From Bryoerythrophyllum caledonicum (Eukaryota; Streptophyta; Bryopsida; Pottiales; Pottiaceae): a DNA stretch of 64,000 bases. The stretch covers positions 1,256,028 to 1,320,027 of the forward strand of contig OZ020519.1 in NCBI GenBank assembly GCA_963971425.1, read 5' to 3'. The notes under the pieces were generated by a model. The model did no database searches. It was not told where the DNA came from and saw only the letters and a list, made by a program, of their open reading frames with translations. Each line of letters begins with the position of its first letter. Position 1 is the first letter of the stretch. Shown here one piece after another: positions 49,982 through 61,024 of this stretch. The translations under genes were made by a program, and so were the position numbers.

Positions 49982-50779
49982 ATGACAAACCCCCCTCTCC
50001 CCAATTACCACACAAATACTCACCCAAAATATGACCCCATACATAGTTACTACATGGATGGATCCTTCAAAGAACCGGTAGAAAGTAGCCCTGGCCTCTG
50101 GCATAGAGAAAAAGCCGGATATGGCATATACAATCCCAACAAAGAAATTAAACTAGCCAAAAGACTCCATGGACTTCAAAACATCCTTAGAGCAGAGATG
50201 ATGGCCATACATAAAACACTCCAATTCATCAACACAAAATATGCCAACGAACCCGCACATATTTTTACGGATTGCATCAATGTCCTATATCTACTAAACA
50301 CACAAATAACACACCCTAATCTCCACAATAGCCACCCCAACAAAATAACACTTGACATGTCCATGGTACAAATGCTTCAAAATCAAACACAACCTACTAC
50401 ACTCCATAAAGTTAGAGCCCACGCTAATATAGAAGGCAATGAACAAGCCGATAAACTAGCCAAAGAAGGAAGAGAAAAATCACATAAAAATGTCAAAGAC
50501 CCACATGAGCATGCACATGCCACCCCATACTACTTCCAAAAAGAGGATTGGCCCTCCAAAGATGACACCCCGGACAAAGGCCCGGTCCATCTTTTGGGAA
50601 AATATCTCAAAAAACAAGACACATACAATGACATTGACATGATCTCAGAAAATTTCCCTAACATAGAAAAATGGATAAGCAAAAATAACATAGACAATGA
50701 ATTGTCTACAAACTTCTGGAATAATTCCACCATTACCAATTCACAAATTACATGCCTTATGAAATTTCGCACTGGTTAA
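49982..50779 (+). CDS. RNase H domain segment of LINE ORF2
   Basis: 265-codon open segment. All RNase H catalytic positions are present: Asp26 in YYMDGSFK, Glu72 in LRAEMMAIHKTLQ, Asp97 in HIFTDCINVLYLL, and His147/Asp157 in KVRAHANIEGNEQADKLAKE. It degrades RNA in the RNA-DNA hybrid during second-strand synthesis. The ATG at 49982 is only the first Met in an open stretch; the segment is part of the larger ORF2, cut off by TAG at 49931 and TAA at 50777-50779. After RNase H come about 90 residues rich in Lys, Asp and Asn. Confidence 0.85.
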   Translation: MTNPPLPNYHTNTHPKYDPIHSYYMDGSFKEPVESSPGLWHREKAGYGIYNPNKEIKLAKRLHGLQNILRAEMMAIHKTLQFINTKYANEPAHIFTDCINVLYLLNTQITHPNLHNSHPNKITLDMSMVQMLQNQTQPTTLHKVRAHANIEGNEQADKLAKEGREKSHKNVKDPHEHAHATPYYFQKEDWPSKDDTPDKGPVHLLGKYLKKQDTYNDIDMISENFPNIEKWISKNNIDNELSTNFWNNSTITNSQITCLMKFRTG

Positions 50780-50782
50780 TAT

Positions 50783-51463
50783 ATGGAGAATGCCTGTAAA
50801 CAACTCTTCTTTGGAATAGAACGCTTCTCATCCATAACATGCTCCATATGTACCTCTACAGACCCCGACACATGGCTACATGTTCTACTAAAATGCCAAA
50901 ACCACCACATACACTCCCTCATTGTTAAAAGACACAACAAAGCAGTATGGGAAATCTGGAAACTAATTACCTCACATAACAAATCCCAATGTTTCATACT
51001 TATGAATGCCGGCACTTTCAATAACAACCCACAAGAAAACACGGTCCCACCTTGGCTACTCCCATGTACATGTGCAACCCAACAATTCCACTGTAATGCT
51101 AGATTTAAATCCGACATCCTTTGCGTTAAAGGCCTACCATACAACGACCTGCCACCCATCCACATTGACCCAAACTATACCATTCAATTTATTGAATTCA
51201 CGTACTGTAATGACAGATTTTCACCAGAAACAGTAGAAAATGAAATAAATAAATATCAACTCCTCATTGACAACATAAAAAACCTCGGATGGAAAATAGA
51301 CCCTCTCATAGTCATCATGGTTGGGTGCCGTGCCACAACCTATATCCCACCGATGAACACCCTTGAAGAAACTTTCAAAATACCCATGAACACAATTAAA
51401 CATACCTTCAAAAATATCAACACCATCGCAATTTTAACATGCTATGTCCATACTATTACATAA
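50783..51463 (+). CDS. CCHC finger plus restriction-like endonuclease segment of LINE ORF2
   Basis: 226-codon segment, in frame with RNase H and separated from it by a single TAA. It carries C20-x2-C23-x9-H33-x4-C38 (CSICTSTDPDTWLHVLLKC), then KRHNKAVWEIW. That is the layout that precedes the RLE of R2/R4-type LINEs (H-x4-C, then R-H-N/D). Next come KSDILCV (Lys109, Asp111), FIEFTYCND (Glu138) and NEINKYQLLI (Lys157-Tyr158), which fit the PD-(D/E)-x-K type RLE core, followed by GWKIDPLIVIMVGCRATTYI. The usual PD is SD here. This domain would be a second endonuclease in addition to the APE. Confidence 0.8.
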   Translation: MENACKQLFFGIERFSSITCSICTSTDPDTWLHVLLKCQNHHIHSLIVKRHNKAVWEIWKLITSHNKSQCFILMNAGTFNNNPQENTVPPWLLPCTCATQQFHCNARFKSDILCVKGLPYNDLPPIHIDPNYTIQFIEFTYCNDRFSPETVENEINKYQLLIDNIKNLGWKIDPLIVIMVGCRATTYIPPMNTLEETFKIPMNTIKHTFKNINTIAILTCYVHTIT

Positions 51464-51823
51464 ACAAAAAATTGAGAATAATCAAACCCTCCCTGACCCA
51501 CATGACACACCATAAAACGTCCTAACCCCCCATTGCCCCACTCATTTCCTCTCCTTTCTCCCTACCCTCATAGTCTTTCCCCTTCTTTGTCTTTTCTTTT
51601 TTCTATCCTTTTCTTTCCTCCCCACTCCCTTGTTTTGATTGTGGTTTTCTTTGTTATGGTTTTCATCTTTATGGTTACTTGTTACATAGTGTCTACCCTC
51701 GAGAGGGGGAAGTAGCTTCATACTACTAATTCCTTGCCCTGTGGGCATGGTCTTAGTGGTGGAGCGAATAGACACTTTATTCATGCCGGCCCCCTTTGGA
51801 AACCGGCGTTTTTCTTCTCTTCT
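51464..51823 (+). other. 3' UTR and tail of the LINE
   Basis: Pyrimidine-rich (about 51540-51640), then a 130-bp tail (51691-51823) shared with the SINE at 6629-6759: ccctcgagaggggg, gtgggcatggtcttagtggt, gaatagacactttattcatg and a terminal hairpin at 51785-51807 (GCCGG / CCGGC stem around a cccctttggaaa loop). It ends in tttttcttctcttct rather than poly(A). Confidence 0.8.
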
Positions 51824-51835
51824 TGGACTTCAGGC
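51824..51835. repeat. Right 12-bp target-site duplication of the LINE
   Basis: tggacttcaggc, identical to 38904-38915. It is followed by atatggatg, whereas the left copy is followed by gatggagaac (LINE start). Confidence 0.85.
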
Positions 51836-52174
51836 ATATGGATGTTCACTTCCGCTTTTATGTTTTTAATGATAACTTTCAATTGTACTCATTCTTATTA
51901 ATATGATTCCATTGATTTATTTTTATTATACAAATTTAGAACTTTATTCTATTTTTGTTGCTGAATTTTTCAATTTCTACAACTCTAGCTATAATTTTCA
52001 CATATTCAGAGAGTTGTGAGTTGAATTTGTTTATTTATTTTGAACAACTCTCTTAAAACTTCCAAAATTTTGGACAAACCTCCATTTTGAACTAATAACA
52101 TGTGAAAGCAACCATGGCGTAGGATACTCTTGAAGTAATTATAGATTTTATTGTTGTTGTAGGAAACTACTTTA
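51836..52174. other. Spacer with a family A remnant
   Basis: AT-rich. From about 52055 to 52130 it matches the end of family A (cttccaaaattttggacaaa, ctccattttgaactaata, agcaaccatggcgtagg). No gene is seen. Confidence 0.45.
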
Positions 52175-53093
52175 CCCCTAAAAGCCCGTGACAATTTCAC
52201 ACCAAAAACACTTCAAAATTGTTGATTCTAGTACAATGTGTAACGAAGGAAATAAAACCTTATATTTATCCTTTTGACCGTAGGATCTCTATAAAGGCTT
52301 ACTAAGTAACATACTCACAAAATTTCATACACTTTGACCGTTTGGATTGAAAGCTTATAGTTTTTGAAGTCAAGAAAATGGTTCATTTTCTTCCCTGCGT
52401 TGAGTGGATTAGCAGACTTTGACTTCTCTTGGTATAAAATTTTTTGCACTACACAAGCTCTAAATGTTTTACCATTGTGTTGAGCATGATGTTAGTTTTG
52501 AATACAAAAGAATTTAGAGGTAGAGAAGGGGTGTAGCATATTCAAAACACATGTGCAAAGAATAGAAGTTCAAAAATTGTCAATTCACAATTTATTTTTT
52601 TGAGAGTTTAATATGTTTTAGAATGATAATCTAAATGGTCGATAAGAAGGTTTACACCACACATTGTTGTAGAAAAAATAAAAAGTGAAAAATATGAAGA
52701 TCTCTAGGTTTTATGTTAAAGAGATGAAGCTTTTTCCCCACTTGCCCAAAATGTGTAAAAATGTTTGACTTGAGTTAAAATGATTTTTTACACTAAAGAC
52801 AAGAATTTTTTGAACATTTTGAAAGAACATAATATTCTCCACATGTATGGAAAAATTTCAATGTCAATAGAGACTTCTAGCAAAATTTTGGAGTTGCCCG
52901 GAGTCCCCATTTCTAACTTTGAGTGATACTAACTTTCAAACCATGATTCCAAAAATAATAATAATAATATCTCCATGGAACTCTTATCAGGGACAATCTA
53001 ATATACAAGTTTTTTTTTTTAAATCTTTTTAAATTTTAGGAACCTGCCCAAAATCCAGAATGTATGCCCCACGTACACTTGGGCTTTTAGGGG
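52175..53093. mobile_element. TTAA-type element, family B, 919 bp
   Basis: Terminal inverted repeats CCCCTAAAAGCCC / GGGCTTTTAGGGG (perfect 13 bp), flanked by ttta and ttga, probably decayed TTAA. The interior matches 12774-14074 without the nested 363-bp insertion. No protein is coded. Confidence 0.75.
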
Positions 53094-53110
53094 TTGAGTT
53101 ACATATTAAC

Positions 53111-53387
53111 CTTTTAAGTTTGGGTCGTTTTGGTAGGATAATTTCAATAGCAACTGTTACAAGCCACCTCCATGGAAGACCTACACTGTTAAAAAGAGGT
53201 GGAAGAAGATTAGCATCTATTGAGACCATTGCCACGACAATCGGTTCAAGCATCACCAAGTTACAGTGATTACTGTGAAGTGGAATCATAGATTTTTGTG
53301 TTGAAATGTACCCAACACATAGATGCTATTTTGTGTGATCAAGAACATTGTAGATTCCCTTCCGCCAAAATACATTCTTGGTCTTAA
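53111..53387. repeat. Dispersed repeat, family C, copy 2
   Basis: Starts after ttaa at 53107 and follows the same order as 19478-19736, again directly downstream of a TTAA-type element. It ends cttaaagga. Confidence 0.65.
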
Positions 53388-53859
53388 AGGATGAACTTTA
53401 TAAATGATATTGATAAAAATGAGAGAATAGTAGAGATGGAAAAGAGTAAATAAAAATTGGTTTAAGTGATTATCTAGAAAAGGAAAAGTTATATGGAGTA
53501 ATAAAGTTAGTTTTAAATATTGAAGTGGAAGATTGATTGAGATGAGTAAATCTACCTCAACATCACTTTAGCTTTATTACTACAATAGTTGATTTTTGAT
53601 GAAAAGATTAACAAAAAGCAAAGAACTTACATACATGACATAGTCAATACTGTCTTTTTGACAATGACAACATCTACCTTGAGTTGATGAGCATGATACT
53701 TGTAAAAATGAACTAAAATTTTCCCACATATATTTTGGATAATACCAAAGTGGAAGTAGTAAGTTTGGAACGGATAAATACCTGAGGTTGGTCCTTAAAA
53801 GAATAATTTTGACACATACTATAGTTGTTACGGTATCTTTCTTCATACCTAAAATTGAC
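53388..53859. other. AT-rich spacer
   Basis: No gene recognised. Short minus-strand ORFs are compositionally ordinary. Confidence 0.4.
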
Positions 53860-55189
53860 ATTTTTTACTTAAAACACTAAACATGAAGACCTTTCTAAGA
53901 CCTCCTTTTATAATGTGCATGTCCTTATCCTCCACTACATTTCAATCAAATCATCAAAACAACAAGCTGCAAATTCAATAAACCTCAACTTTACATACCT
54001 GTAAATTTGAAAAATATTCATAGGTCTAGAAATAACTAGACTTCCTCCATTTCTAAGTCTTTCAACCTTGAAAGACCTAAATTTCCAATTAGAGTGAAAA
54101 ATTTCTTCTCATACGGGCATATTTTGCTTGCATCCTTTTGGCTGCAACATTCTTGTAATTATGAAGACAAAGTTTTTTGTTCTCCATCGCCACAAGAGGA
54201 TATTGCCATGATGTCAAGTTTAGACCCCACAGGAGCTAAAGTTAGAGCACATCAACTTGCTCCTTAATCTTCTCTTATAAGGCCTTTAAGCATCCACGCT
54301 TTCCAAGACTATGGCCTAATATATACCTCATAGGCACCCCACCTTGAACTTCATTCCTTTTATTCAAATTCTAGAAAGTCCCTTCAATTGTGCATCCATT
54401 CCTCTATAATAATCCGAGTAATTGTTACAATGTCTTTCTTGATACGTAAATTTGACCGTTATTGTTACTTAAAACGCTAAACAAGAAGACCTTTCTAAGA
54501 CTTTCTTTTGTTATCTGCAAGTCCTTTTCCTCCAGTACATTTCAATCAAATTATCAAATCAACAAGCTGCAAATTCAATGAACCTCAACTTTACTTTCCA
54601 CTATATTTAAGTAATAGTCAGAAGTCTAGAAATAACTAGACTTCCTCCATTTTTAATTCTATCAACCTTGACAAACCATTGCTTCCAATAGGACTAGTCA
54701 GGCCTCTTTTGCTTGCATTCTTTTGGCTTTTGCATTCTTGTAGTGATGGTGACAAAGTTTTTTGTCCTCCATCGCCATAAGAGGACATTCCCATGACGTC
54801 AAGTTTCAATCCTCTAGGGGCTGAAGTTAGAGCACATCGACTTGCTCCTTTGAGTATCGTCTCCCCCTCTTCAATCTTCTCTTATATGGCCTTTAAGCTT
54901 CCACGCTTTCCAAGACTATGGCCTATTATATTCCTCATGGACACCTCACCTTGAACTTCATTCCTTTATTAAAAATTCTAGGAAGTCTTTTCAATCGTGC
55001 ATCCATTCTTCGATAATAATCCGAGTTATTGTGACAGTGTCTTTCTTGATACGTAAATTTGACCTTTTTTGTTACTTAAAATGCTAAATAAGAGGACCTT
55101 ATTAAGACTTTCTTTTGTTATCTGCAAGTCCTTTTCCTCCACTACATTTCAATCAAATTATCAAATCAACAAGCTGCAAATTCAATGAA

Positions 55190-55445
55190 AAAATATATAT
55201 ATGTATATACAATATATATTTATATATATATGTATACAATACATATTTTATTTTTAAAAATATATTATATATACATATTCTATATTCATATTGTATATAC
55301 ATATTGAATATACATATTGAATATACATATTGAATATACATATTGAATATACATATTGAATATACATATTGAATATACATATTGAATATACATATTGAAT
55401 AAACATATTAAATATACATATTGTATATACATATTGTATATACCA
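55190..55445. repeat. AT-rich insertion with a 13-bp tandem repeat
   Basis: tacatattgaata repeated about ten times (about 55300-55440), preceded by (at)n-rich DNA. It interrupts one unit of the array and replaces its middle part. Confidence 0.85.
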
Positions 55446-57044
55446 TATTTGTCACCATCACTACAAGAAATGTTTATGGGTACCTCACCTTTAACTTCAT
55501 TCTCTTTTAATTTCCTTCTAAAAAGTCCTTTCAATTGTGCATCCATTCCTTCATAATAATCCAAATTAGTGTTACAGCTAGTGTCTTTCTTGATACGTAA
55601 ATCTCACCATTTTTGTTACTTAAAACGCTAAACAAGAAGACCTTTCTAAGACTTTCTTTTGTTATCTGCAAGTCCTTTTCCTCCACTATAATTCAATCAA
55701 ATTATCAAATCAACAAGCTGCAAATTCAATGAACCTCAACTTTACTTTCCACCATATTTAAGTAATAGTCAGAAGTCAAGAATAACTAGACTTCCTCCAT
55801 TTTTAATTCTATCAACCTTGACAAACCATTGCTTCCAATAGGACTAGTAACGCCTCTTTTGCTTGCATTCTTTTGGCTTCTGCATTCTTGTAGTGATGGT
55901 GACAAAGTTTTTTGTCCTCCATCGCCACAAGAGGACATTCTCATAACGTCAAGTTTCGACTTGTAGGGTTGTTGTTAGAGCACATCGACTTGCTCTTTTG
56001 AGTATCCCGTGGCAATCTTAAATCTTCTCATGCATGGCCTTTGAGCATCCACGCTTTCCAAGACCATGGCCTATTGTATTGCTCATGGGCACCGCACCTT
56101 GAATTTCATTTTTTTAAATTTCCTTCAAAGAAGTCCTTTCAATCGTGCATCCATTCCTCCATAATAATCCGAGTTATTGTGACAGTGTCTTTCATGATAC
56201 GTAAATTTGACCTTTTTTGTTACTTAAAACGCTAAACAAGAAGACCTTTCTAAGACTTTCTTTTGTTATCTGCAAGTCCTTTTCCTCCAGTACATTTCAA
56301 TCAAATTATCAAATCAACAAGCTGCAAATTCAATGAACCTCAACTTTACTTTCCACTATATTTAAGTAATAGTCAGAAGTCTAGAAATAACTAGACTTCC
56401 TCCATTTTTAATTCTATCAACCTTGACAAACCATTGCTTCCAATAGGACTAGTCAGGCCTCTTTTGCTTGCATTCTTTTGGCTTTTGCATTCTTGTAGTG
56501 ATGGTGACAAAGTTTTTTGTCCTCCATCGCCATAAGAGGACATTCCCATGACGTCAAGTTTCAATCCTCTAGGGGCTGAAGTTAGAGCACATCGACTTGC
56601 TCCTTTGAGTATCGTCTCCCCCTCTTCAATCTTCTCTTATATGGCCTTTAAGCTTCCACGCTTTCCAAGACTATGGCCTATTATATTCCTCATGGACACC
56701 TCACCTTGAACTTCATTCCTTTATTAAAAATTCTAGGAAGTCTTTTCAATCGTGCATCCATTCTTCGATAATAATCCGAGTTATTGTGACAGTGTCTTTC
56801 TTGATACGTAAATTTGACCTTTTTTGTTACTTAAAATGCTAAACAAGAAGACCTTTTCAAGACCTTCTTTTGTTATCAACAAGTCCTTTTCCTCCACTAT
56901 ATTTCAATCAAATTATCAAATCAACAAACTGCAAATTCAATGAACCTCAACCATACAATCTTTAAAATTAGAAAACTAATCCTAGGTCTTGAAAGAACTA
57001 GACTTCCTCCATTTTAAAGTCTATCAACCTTGACAAACCTTTGC

Positions 57045-57320
57045 TTATAGTAAGACTAATGAATTTGTTCTCATTCTAGCATTTTTTGTTTGCATCCTTT
57101 TGGTTTTCACATTCTTGTAGTGATAGTGACAAAGTTTTTTGTCCTCCATCGCCATAAGAGGACATTGCCATGACGTCAAGTTTCGACCTGTAGGGCCTAA
57201 AGTTAGAGCACATTGACTTTCTCCTTTGAATATCCCTGGCCCCTCTTCAATCTTCTCTTGCAAGGCCTTTAAGCTACCACACTTTCCAAGACCATGGCCT
57301 ATTGTATTGGTCATGGACAC
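57045..57320 (-). pseudogene. Array unit ORF with WRC-like Cys/His motif (left arm)
   Basis: 91 codons: MSMTNTIGHGLGKCGSLKAL, EKIEEGPGIFKGESQCALTL, then W-Q-C-PLMAMEDKKL-C-HY-H followed by YKNVKTKRMQTKNARMRT. C-x(n)-W-x-C-x10-C-x2-H followed by a basic tail resembles the plant WRC domain (C3H, DNA binding) found in GRF and some JmjC proteins. The identical 91-residue ORF occurs at 59437-59712 on the plus strand. No flanking exons were identified, so this is probably an amplified gene fragment. Confidence 0.45.
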
Positions 57321-57427
57321 CTCACCTTGAATTTCATTTTTTTAATTTCCTTCTAAGAAGTCCTTTTAGTTGTGCATCCATTCCTCCATAATAATCCGAG
57401 TTATTGTGACAGTGTCTTTCATGATAC

Positions 57428-58280
57428 GTAAGTTTGACTTTTTCTGTTACTTAAAACGCTAAACAAGAAGACCTTTCTAAGACTTTCTTTTGTTATCTGC
57501 AAGTCCTTCTCCTCCACTACGTTTCAATCAAATTAACAAATCATTTGTAGCTTGTTGATTTGATAATTTGATTGAATTGTAGTGGAGGAAAAGGACTTGT
57601 AGATAACAAAAGAAAGTCTTAGAAAGGTCTTCTTGTTTAGCGTTTTAAGTAACAAAAAAAGTCAAACTTACGTATCATGAAAGACACTGTCACAATAACT
57701 CGGATTATTATGGAGGAATGGATGCACGATTGAAAGGACTTCTTTGAAGGAAATTAAAAAAAATGAAATTCATAGGTGGGGTGCCCATGAGCAATACAAT
57801 AGGCCATGGTCTTGGAAAGCGTGGACGCTTAAAGGCCATGCATGAGAAGATTCAAGATTGCCACGGGATACCCAAAGGAGCAAGTCGATGTGCTCTAACA
57901 ACAATCCTACAAGTCGAACTTGACGTCATAGGAATGTCCTCTTGTGGCGATGGAAGACAAAAAACTTTGTCACCATCACTACAAGAATGCCAATGCCAAA
58001 AGGATATAGGCAAAAGTGACCAGATTAGTCTAACTGGAAGAAAAGGTTTGTCAAGGTTGATAGACTTTAAAATGGAGGAAGTCTAGTTATTTCTAGACCT
58101 ATGACTATTACTTAAATATGGTGGAAAGTAAAGTTGAGGTTCATTGAATTTGCAGCTTGTTGATTTGATAATTTGATTGAATTGTAGTGGAGGAAAAGGA
58201 CTTGTAGATAACAAAAGAAAGTCTTAGAAAGGTCTTCTTGTTTAGTGTTTTAAGTAACAAAAAAGGTCAAATTTACGTAT
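57428..58280. repeat. 853-bp segment, first of two identical copies flanking the N gap
   Basis: Runs from gtaagtttgactttttctgt to caaatttacgtat, and appears again at 58481-59333 with an offset of exactly 1053. It spans the centre of the inverted repeat (about 57545). Confidence 0.92.
57763..58086 (+). pseudogene. Array unit ORF, 107 aa (identical at 58816-59139)
   Basis: Encodes MKFIGGVPMSNTIGHGLGKR and continues GRLKAMHEKIQDCHGIPKGA, SRCALTTILQVELDVIGMSS. Relative to the unit at 59437 the frame shifts before the W-x-C part, so the WRC-like motif is lost and the C-terminus is nonsense (GRQKTLSPSLQECQ). It is a decayed unit. Confidence 0.5.
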
Positions 58281-58480
58281 NNNNNNNNNNNNNNNNNNNN
58301 NNNNNNNNNNNNNNNNNNNNNNNNNNNNNNNNNNNNNNNNNNNNNNNNNNNNNNNNNNNNNNNNNNNNNNNNNNNNNNNNNNNNNNNNNNNNNNNNNNNN
58401 NNNNNNNNNNNNNNNNNNNNNNNNNNNNNNNNNNNNNNNNNNNNNNNNNNNNNNNNNNNNNNNNNNNNNNNNNNNNNNNN
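58281..58480. other. 200-N assembly gap
   Basis: Exactly 200 Ns, a typical arbitrary gap size. The sequence ending at 58280 is the same as that ending at 59333, and the sequence starting at 58481 is the same as that starting at 57428. The two contig ends therefore overlap. Confidence 0.97.
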
Positions 58481-59333
58481 GTAAGTTTGACTTTTTCTGT
58501 TACTTAAAACGCTAAACAAGAAGACCTTTCTAAGACTTTCTTTTGTTATCTGCAAGTCCTTCTCCTCCACTACGTTTCAATCAAATTAACAAATCATTTG
58601 TAGCTTGTTGATTTGATAATTTGATTGAATTGTAGTGGAGGAAAAGGACTTGTAGATAACAAAAGAAAGTCTTAGAAAGGTCTTCTTGTTTAGCGTTTTA
58701 AGTAACAAAAAAAGTCAAACTTACGTATCATGAAAGACACTGTCACAATAACTCGGATTATTATGGAGGAATGGATGCACGATTGAAAGGACTTCTTTGA
58801 AGGAAATTAAAAAAAATGAAATTCATAGGTGGGGTGCCCATGAGCAATACAATAGGCCATGGTCTTGGAAAGCGTGGACGCTTAAAGGCCATGCATGAGA
58901 AGATTCAAGATTGCCACGGGATACCCAAAGGAGCAAGTCGATGTGCTCTAACAACAATCCTACAAGTCGAACTTGACGTCATAGGAATGTCCTCTTGTGG
59001 CGATGGAAGACAAAAAACTTTGTCACCATCACTACAAGAATGCCAATGCCAAAAGGATATAGGCAAAAGTGACCAGATTAGTCTAACTGGAAGAAAAGGT
59101 TTGTCAAGGTTGATAGACTTTAAAATGGAGGAAGTCTAGTTATTTCTAGACCTATGACTATTACTTAAATATGGTGGAAAGTAAAGTTGAGGTTCATTGA
59201 ATTTGCAGCTTGTTGATTTGATAATTTGATTGAATTGTAGTGGAGGAAAAGGACTTGTAGATAACAAAAGAAAGTCTTAGAAAGGTCTTCTTGTTTAGTG
59301 TTTTAAGTAACAAAAAAGGTCAAATTTACGTAT
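58481..59333. repeat. 853-bp segment, second copy after the gap
   Basis: Matches 57428-58280 wherever I compared it, including an identical 107-residue ORF (58816-59139). Confidence 0.92.
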
Positions 59334-59436
59334 CATGAAAAGCACTGTTACAATAACTCGGATTTTTATGGAGGAATGGATGCACAACTAAAAGGACTTC
59401 TTAGAAGGAAATTAAAAAAATGAAATTCAAGGTGAG

Positions 59437-59712
59437 GTGTCCATGACCAATACAATAGGCCATGGTCTTGGAAAGTGTGGTAGCTTAAAGGCCTTGCAAG
59501 AGAAGATTGAAGAGGGGCCAGGGATATTCAAAGGAGAAAGTCAATGTGCTCTAACTTTAGGCCCTACAGGTCGAAACTTGACGTCATGGCAATGTCCTCT
59601 TATGGCGATGGAGGACAAAAAACTTTGTCACTATCACTACAAGAATGTGAAAACCAAAAGGATGCAAACAAAAAATGCTAGAATGAGAACAAATTCATTA
59701 GTCTTACTATAA
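59437..59712 (+). pseudogene. Array unit ORF with WRC-like motif (right arm)
   Basis: Same 91-residue product as 57320-57045 on the opposite strand: leader TNTIGHGLGKCGSLKALQEK, then Cys, W-Q-C, C-x2-H and a basic tail. It is one of the two units that keep the motif in frame. Confidence 0.45.
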
Positions 59713-60628
59713 GCAAAGGTTTGTCAAGGTTGATAGACTTTAAAATGGAGGAAGTCTAGTTCTTTCAAGACCTAGGATTAGTTTTCTAATTTTAAAGATT
59801 GTATGGTTGAGGTTCATTGAATTTGCAGTTTGTTGATTTGATAATTTGATTGAAATATAGTGGAGGAAAAGGACTTGTTGATAACAAAAGAAGGTCTTGA
59901 AAAGGTCTTCTTGTTTAGCTTTTTAAGTAACAAAAAAGGTCAAATTTACGTATCAAGAAAGACACTGTCACAATAACTCGGATTATTATCGAAGAATGGA
60001 TGCACGATTGAAAAGACTTCCTAGAATTTTTAATAAAGGAATGAAGTTCAAGGTGAGGTGTCCATGAGGAATATAATAGGCCATAGTCTTGGAAAGCGTG
60101 GAAGCTTAAAGGCCATATAAGAGAAGATTGAAGAGGGGGAGACGATACTCAAAGGAGCAAGTCGATGTGCTCTAACTTCAGCCCCTAGAGGATTGAAACT
60201 TGACGTCATGGGAATGTCCTCTTATGGCGATGGAGGACAAAAAACTTTGTCACCATCACTACAAGAATGCAAAAGCCAAAAGAATGCAAGCAAAAGAGGC
60301 CTGACTAGTCCTATTGGAAGCAATGGTTTGTCAAGGTTGATAGAATTAAAAATGGAGGAAGTCTAGTTATTTCTAGACTTCTGACTATTACTTAAATATA
60401 GTGGAAAGTAAAGTTGAGGTTCATTGAATTTGCAGCTTGTTGATTTGATAATTTGATTGAAATGTACTGGAGGAAAAGGACTTGCAGATAACAAAAGAAA
60501 GTCTTAGAAAGGTCTTCTTGTTTAGCATTTTAAGTAACAAAAAAGGTCAAATTTACGTATCATGAAAGACACTGTCACAATAACTCGGATTATTATGGAG
60601 GAATGGATGCACGATTGAAAGGACTTCT

Positions 60629-61024
60629 TTGAAGAAAATTAAAAAAAATGAAATTCAAGGTGGGGTGCCCATGAGCAATACAATAGGCCATGGTCTTGGA
60701 AAGCGTGGATGCTCAAAGGCCGTGCAAGATAAGATTGAAGAGGGGCAGGCAATACCCAAAGGAGCAAGTCGATGTGCTCTAACTTCAGCGCCTACTAGGT
60801 CTAAACTTGATGTCATGGCAATGTCCTCTTATGGCGATGGAGGACAAAAAACTTTGTCACCATCACTACAAGAATGCAGAAGCCAAAAGGATGCAGGCAA
60901 ATGTGGCCAGATTAGTCTAAAATTATATTATATATGGTATATATTTAATTTTCCAATATTTGTATTCAACATATTCAAAATTTACAATATATATCTAGAA
61001 CTAATTAGTAAATGGTTCAATTAG
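60629..61024 (+). pseudogene. Last array unit, truncated into AT-rich DNA
   Basis: Encodes QGGVPMSNTIGHGLGKRGCS and SRCALTSAPTRSKLDVMAMS, then frameshifted sequence. From codon 98 it reads out into unrelated AT-rich DNA (KLYYIWYIFNFPIFVFNIFK). This marks the right boundary of the array at about 60920. Confidence 0.5.

Larger units (their letters stand above)
44006..51463 (+). pseudogene. LINE ORF2 polyprotein, decayed
   Basis: Fragments lie in three frames. Frame changes occur near 45440 and near 46200, as well as in the duplicated leader. From 46184 to 51463 the frame is constant and broken only by nonsense codons: TGA at 47252, TAG at 48314, TAG at 49286, TAG at 49931 and TAA at 50777, plus stops in 48317-48940. 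A TAG at 45741 replaces a Trp codon that is intact in the copy at 63593 (SDWSQIDGFY). Order: 2A motif, Pro-rich leader, APE, RT, unassigned domain, RNase H, CCHC/RLE. The many scattered single-base lesions suggest an old insertion, though the perfect target duplication suggests it is not very old. Confidence 0.88.
53860..57545 (-). repeat. Tandem array of about 600-bp units, left arm
   Basis: Six units in minus orientation. The phrase aagtccttttcctcca (or variants) recurs near 53920, 54521, 55126, 55671, 56275, 56881 and 57502. Each unit also carries cacgctttccaagac-atggcc and ttttttgtcctccatcgccat. On the minus strand several units code for an MSNTIGHGLGKRG-like leader and a Cys-rich segment, but most are frameshifted. 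One unit (55190-55445) has an AT-rich insertion. Confidence 0.88.
57546..60920 (+). repeat. Inverted right arm of the about 600-bp unit array
   Basis: The same units in plus orientation, at about 57763, 58816 (duplicate), 59437, 60050 and 60660. The units at 59437 and 60050 are near-identical to the left-arm units at 57320-57045 and about 56700-56500 read backwards. The array ends at about 60920 in AT-rich DNA. Confidence 0.88.

Noticed and set aside
58238-58570. ORFs running through the N gap
   Set aside because: They consist mostly of unknown residues over the 200 Ns.
53860-60920. CRISPR-like or satellite reading of the 0.6-kb array
   Set aside because: The units are long, gene-derived and in opposed orientations, with no short repeat-spacer structure; this is eukaryotic nuclear DNA.
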